Origin: Bacillota bacterium
GTDB lineage: Bacteria; Bacillota; Clostridia; Lachnospirales; Lachnospiraceae
DNA: 7,967 nt
Assembly: GCA_023398375.1 (NCBI GenBank)
Contig: JAEWSH010000105.1
Span: 1 to 7,967, forward strand
Direction of reading: 5' to 3'
This document shows positions 5,540 through 7,967 of the stretch, piece by piece. The translations under genes and the position numbers were made by a program. Numbering within the stretch: position 1 is the stretch's first letter; every line of letters begins with the position of its first letter. The notes beneath the pieces are model-generated. The model saw only the letters and a program-made list of their open reading frames with translations. It was not told the origin of the DNA and searched no databases.

Positions 5540-5899
5540 TTGGGCTCACAAGAATTAAAACACCAGGCAAAACTTGAGCAATGGAGAGCACAGATTGTAG
5601 AGTGCCGCAGTAGCGGACTTAGTGTGAGAAAATGGTGCATGGAGCACCACATTGGGCAAAAAACATATTACCGTTGGGAAAAGGAAATCCTCGAAACGGC
5701 AACTGCCCAACTTCCTTCAACAACACCAACAGCGCTATCCCAAGCGACTTTTGCGGAACTGCCTGCGCCTGCCGTGCAGCAGCCCGTTCAGGCTGAAATG
5801 GTTGCCAGTATTCGCATTGGGAAAGCCAAGGTGGACATTTATTCTGGGGCTGATGCAAGTGTGGTAAAGGCCCTTTGCCAAGTTCTCAAATCATGCTGA
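5540..5899 (+). CDS. tnpA: IS66 accessory protein TnpA
   Basis: This accessory protein of IS66 elements is needed with TnpB for efficient transposition. It has 119 residues if started at TTG 5540, where GGGGG lies eight bases upstream and the family-typical opening GSQELKHQAKLEQWR begins. An in-frame ATG at 5444 lies within the left repeat and would add residues unlike the family. A helix-turn-helix-like segment spans about residues 24-50 (SSGLSVRKWCMEHHIGQKTY), followed by a Pro/Ala/Thr-rich linker (about 55-85) and a short C-terminal domain ending in ALCQVLKSC. The stop overlaps the tnpB ATG by 7 bp. Its exact molecular role is not established; DNA binding is inferred from the helix-turn-helix. 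Confidence 0.85.
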   Translation: MGSQELKHQAKLEQWRAQIVECRSSGLSVRKWCMEHHIGQKTYYRWEKEILETATAQLPSTTPTALSQATFAELPAPAVQQPVQAEMVASIRIGKAKVDIYSGADASVVKALCQVLKSC

Positions 5900-6249
5900 A
5901 TGACTTCACCGGTGCAGACCGCGTTTACATTGCCTGTGGCTACACGGATCTACGGAAAGGAATTGACGGGCTGGCCAGTCTGGTGCAGCAGCAGTTTCAG
6001 CTTGATCCGTTCACCAATACACTGTTTTTGTTTTGTGGACGGCGGCGAGATCGGATTAAGGGCCTCTACTGGGAAAAGGACGGATTTATCCTTCTATACA
6101 AGCGTCTGGAGCAGGGCGCATACCAGTGGCCAAGAAGTGAAACCGAAGTCCGAACCCTGACGCTCCAGCAGTATCGCTGGCTCATGGAGGGACTAAAAGT
6201 AGAGCAGCCAAAAGCACACCAGCCAGTGGTTGGATTGAGCATGGTTTAA
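5893..6249 (+). CDS. tnpB: IS66 accessory protein TnpB (Orf2)
   Basis: This 118-residue protein belongs to the IS66 Orf2 family and is unrelated to the RuvC-type TnpB of IS200/IS605. Family hallmarks are GYTDLRKGIDGL (16-27), LFCGRRRDRIKGLYW (46-60) and DGFILLYKRLEQG (63-75). The ATG at 5893 overlaps the tnpA stop (ATGCTGA), giving the usual length. An upstream in-frame TTG at 5875, preceded by AAAGG, would add six residues and cannot be excluded. No strong ribosome site precedes 5893, so coupling to tnpA translation is likely. The protein supports TnpC in transposition, but its biochemical function is unknown. Confidence 0.92.
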   Translation: MLNDFTGADRVYIACGYTDLRKGIDGLASLVQQQFQLDPFTNTLFLFCGRRRDRIKGLYWEKDGFILLYKRLEQGAYQWPRSETEVRTLTLQQYRWLMEGLKVEQPKAHQPVVGLSMV

Positions 6250-6291
6250 TACGTAAAAGCATTGAAAAATCTGGATTTGTGCGGCTTTTTG

Positions 6292-6300
6292 TGCTATAAT
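6292..6300 (+). promoter_or_regulatory. Extended -10 promoter just before tnpC
   Basis: TGC immediately before a perfect TATAAT (6295-6300) makes an extended -10 element. No good -35 is present at 16-18 bases upstream, which extended -10 promoters tolerate. Transcription would begin near 6306-6308, at the tnpC ATG (6307), giving a leaderless or almost leaderless mRNA. Confidence 0.45.
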
Positions 6301-6306
6301 TTTAGC

Positions 6307-7911
6307 ATGGAAATGATAACAAAAACCAACACAAGTAACGCTGAAATGGTCTCCATTTCACGTGTGGAATACGATGCTCTCCGCAAGGAAAATGAGAGTC
6401 TGTCCCAGCAGGTGAGTTGGCTTATGGAGCAAATGCGCCTTGCCAAGAAAAAGGTTTTCGGCGCATCCTCAGAACAGAGCCACGAAGAGCTGACCGGGCA
6501 GATGAATTTCCTTTTTGATGAAGCGGAGTTGCATCTTGAGATTGAGCGCAAGGAAAAAGAGTCCGCCCCCGTTGCCGGTTATACCCGGAAGAAGCGTTCC
6601 AGCGGTCTGGATGAGATTCTGCCCGAAAACGTGCCGGTGGAAGTGGTGGAACACCGCCTACCGGAGAGCGAGCGTTCCTGTCCTCAGTGCGGCGCAACAA
6701 TGACGGAGATTGGTAAGGATGTCCGGCGGTCTCTTGTGATTGTCCCTGCACAGGTGAAGATCCGCGAGGACTGGTTCTATACGTATGCTTGCCAGAACTG
6801 CAAGCTGAATGGGACGGAAACGCCGGTCTTGAAAACCGACAAGCTGCCGTCTGTGATACCGGGCAGCTACGCTTCCCCGGAGGCGATTGCCCATATTGCG
6901 GTGCAGAAGTATGTCATGGGCTCTCCGCTGTACCGACAGGCAGCAGAGCTGAACCGTAGCGGTGTCATGCTGTCCCGACAAACTATGTCCAACTGGCTGA
7001 TGTGGGCATCTGAACATTGGCTTGCGCCCATTTATGAGCAACTTCATAAGCAGCTGGTAACTCAAAAGATACTTCATGCGGATGAAACCACCTTGCAGGT
7101 ACTCCACGAGGAGGGCAAGAAGGCACAGTCTAAGAGTTATATGTGGCTGTACCGCACCAGTGGCGACGCCGAGCATCCGATTGTGCTGTATGAGTACAAG
7201 CCGGACAGAAAGGCTGAGAATGCGGAAAGGTTCTTATCCGGATTCTCCGGCTGGCTGCATGCGGACGGCTACCAGGGCTACCACCGATTGCTGAAGAACA
7301 TCTGCGTGGTGGGCTGCTGGGCGCACGCGCGAAGGAAATTTGATGAAGCGGTGAATGCCTTGCCCAAACCGGAGCAAGCCGGATCTGCAGCGCTGGAAGG
7401 ACAGCGGTACTGTACCAAGCTCTTTGCGATTGAAAAGGAGCTTGCGGGGCTGACGCCTGAAGAACGATATGCACAGCGGCTGGAACGGGAAAAGCCCGTT
7501 CTGGACGCTCTGCTGGCGTGGTCTTATACGAAAAAGGCAGCGCCGAAATCTGCTCTTGGCAAAGCGATTTACTATTTGCAGGAGCAGTGGCCGTACCTGA
7601 TGTGCTATTTGGAAGATGGTCGGCTAGAATTGAGCAACAACCGCGCCGAGCGCAGCATAAAGCCTTTCGTTATGGACAGGAAGAACTTCCTGTTTGCGAA
7701 TACACCGGGCGGAGCACAGGGCAGCGCGACCATCTTTAGTCTGATTGAAACCGCCAAGGAGAATGGCCTTGATCCGTTCCGCTATCTGGTCTGGGTGCTA
7801 AGCGAAGCTCCAGCAGCAGCCGCTGACGATGCCGATTGGCCAGAAAAGCTTACACCAGCTCACGCACCGGTAAGCTGCCGCAATTTGCAACCAAAAAATA
7901 CTGCCGTTTAA
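6307..7911 (+). CDS. tnpC: IS66 DDE transposase TnpC
   Basis: This is the catalytic transposase, 534 residues from ATG 6307. Domains in order: an N-terminal leucine-zipper-like helix (about 20-50), a basic segment (KKRSSG, 95-100), an IS66-type zinc finger (C125, C128, C162, C165), the DDE catalytic domain with D259 in HADETTLQ, D320 in LHADGYQGYH and E448 in NNRAERSIKPF, and a C-terminal tail. All catalytic residues are intact. An in-frame TTG at 6262 would add 15 residues (KNLDLCGFLCYNFS) that run through a promoter-like TATAAT; the family-like sequence TKTNTSNAEMVSISR starts after 6307, so the later start is preferred. No clear ribosome site precedes it. The tail ends in SCRNLQPKNTAV, slightly unlike the common ending, but the length is normal. 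Confidence 0.93.
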   Translation: MEMITKTNTSNAEMVSISRVEYDALRKENESLSQQVSWLMEQMRLAKKKVFGASSEQSHEELTGQMNFLFDEAELHLEIERKEKESAPVAGYTRKKRSSGLDEILPENVPVEVVEHRLPESERSCPQCGATMTEIGKDVRRSLVIVPAQVKIREDWFYTYACQNCKLNGTETPVLKTDKLPSVIPGSYASPEAIAHIAVQKYVMGSPLYRQAAELNRSGVMLSRQTMSNWLMWASEHWLAPIYEQLHKQLVTQKILHADETTLQVLHEEGKKAQSKSYMWLYRTSGDAEHPIVLYEYKPDRKAENAERFLSGFSGWLHADGYQGYHRLLKNICVVGCWAHARRKFDEAVNALPKPEQAGSAALEGQRYCTKLFAIEKELAGLTPEERYAQRLEREKPVLDALLAWSYTKKAAPKSALGKAIYYLQEQWPYLMCYLEDGRLELSNNRAERSIKPFVMDRKNFLFANTPGGAQGSATIFSLIETAKENGLDPFRYLVWVLSEAPAAAADDADWPEKLTPAHAPVSCRNLQPKNTAV

Positions 7912-7915
7912 TCTG

Positions 7916-7947
7916 CGGGCTTGCCTACTTTGGCGAGCCCGTTTTTT
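7916..7947 (+). terminator. Intrinsic terminator after tnpC
   Basis: CGGGCTTGCC (7916-7925) pairs with GGCGAGCCCG (7932-7941), including one G-U pair, around a six-base loop. It is followed by six T (7942-7947). It starts five bases after the tnpC stop and abuts the right terminal repeat, so it ends the transposase transcript inside the element. Confidence 0.9.
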
Positions 7948-7966
7948 CTGCCCGTTTGACGCTTAC
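7947..7966 (-). repeat. IS66 right terminal inverted repeat
   Basis: Read inward on the minus strand it is GTAAGCGTCAAACGGGCAGA, matching the left end at 16 of 20 bases. The outer end falls one base before the window edge, so only one flanking base is visible. Confidence 0.88.
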
Positions 7967-7967
7967 G

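Larger units (their letters stand above)
5431..7966 (+). mobile_element. Complete IS66-family insertion sequence (2536 bp)
   Basis: It has the standard IS66 gene order tnpA-tnpB-tnpC bounded by imperfect terminal inverted repeats beginning GTAA(G/C)CGTCAAA. The size of about 2.5 kb is typical. IS66 elements make 8-bp target duplications; the left flank is GAATATTT (5423-5430), and the only base visible beyond the right end (7967) is G, which fits but proves little. All three genes are open and the ends are present, so the copy is probably functional. It inserted just downstream of the fprA-rubredoxin terminator, without disrupting a recognisable gene. Confidence 0.93.

Noticed and set aside
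1..7967. CRISPR arrays, tRNA or rRNA genes, riboswitches, toxin-antitoxin or defence genes
   Set aside because: No regularly spaced repeats, cloverleaf or conserved RNA cores were seen, and every sizeable real gene belongs to the mobile elements or the flavodiiron operon.

Overview
The window looks like chromosomal DNA from a strict anaerobe of the Firmicutes, most likely a gut-type clostridium (Oscillospiraceae/Ruminococcaceae-like). This is inferred from the rubredoxin-fused flavodiiron protein next to a very small rubredoxin, strong AAGGAG-type ribosome binding sites, and IS66 and IS91-family proteins of the kind common in that group. No marker gene allows a finer placement.

Layout. (1) Positions 1-2310, minus strand: an IS91-like element with two genes, a tyrosine recombinase (1292-2179) overlapping by 8 bp a Y2/HUH transposase (1299 down to about 206). 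The transposase has all its catalytic motifs but needs a -1 shift at an A6 run near its 3' end to reach its expected C-terminus. Near-identical 16-bp inverted repeats, each next to a hairpin, lie at 12-27 and 2293-2308 and may mark the element ends. (2) Positions 2324-3256, minus strand: a second, complete XerC/D-like tyrosine recombinase that lies outside those repeats. (3) Positions 3257-3767: no convincing intact gene, but possible minus-strand gene debris and a good plus-strand promoter. (4) Positions 3768-5276, plus strand: a two-gene oxygen/NO detoxification operon, a flavodiiron protein with a C-terminal rubredoxin domain followed by a separate 40-residue rubredoxin-like protein, closed by a strong terminator. 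(5) Positions 5431-7966, plus strand: a complete IS66-family element with tnpA, tnpB, tnpC, imperfect terminal inverted repeats and its own terminator.

Functionally, the only host genes are the fprA-rubredoxin pair. The expected chain is NAD(P)H, a rubredoxin reductase encoded elsewhere, rubredoxin (fused or free), FMN, then the di-iron site that reduces O2 or NO. The rest is mobile DNA lying on both sides of this operon. I see no CRISPR array, tRNA, rRNA or recognisable riboswitch. The least routine signals are the inverted repeats of the recombinase-carrying IS91-like element, the A6 frameshift in its transposase, the shortened rubredoxin and the apparently leaderless internal promoter of tnpC.
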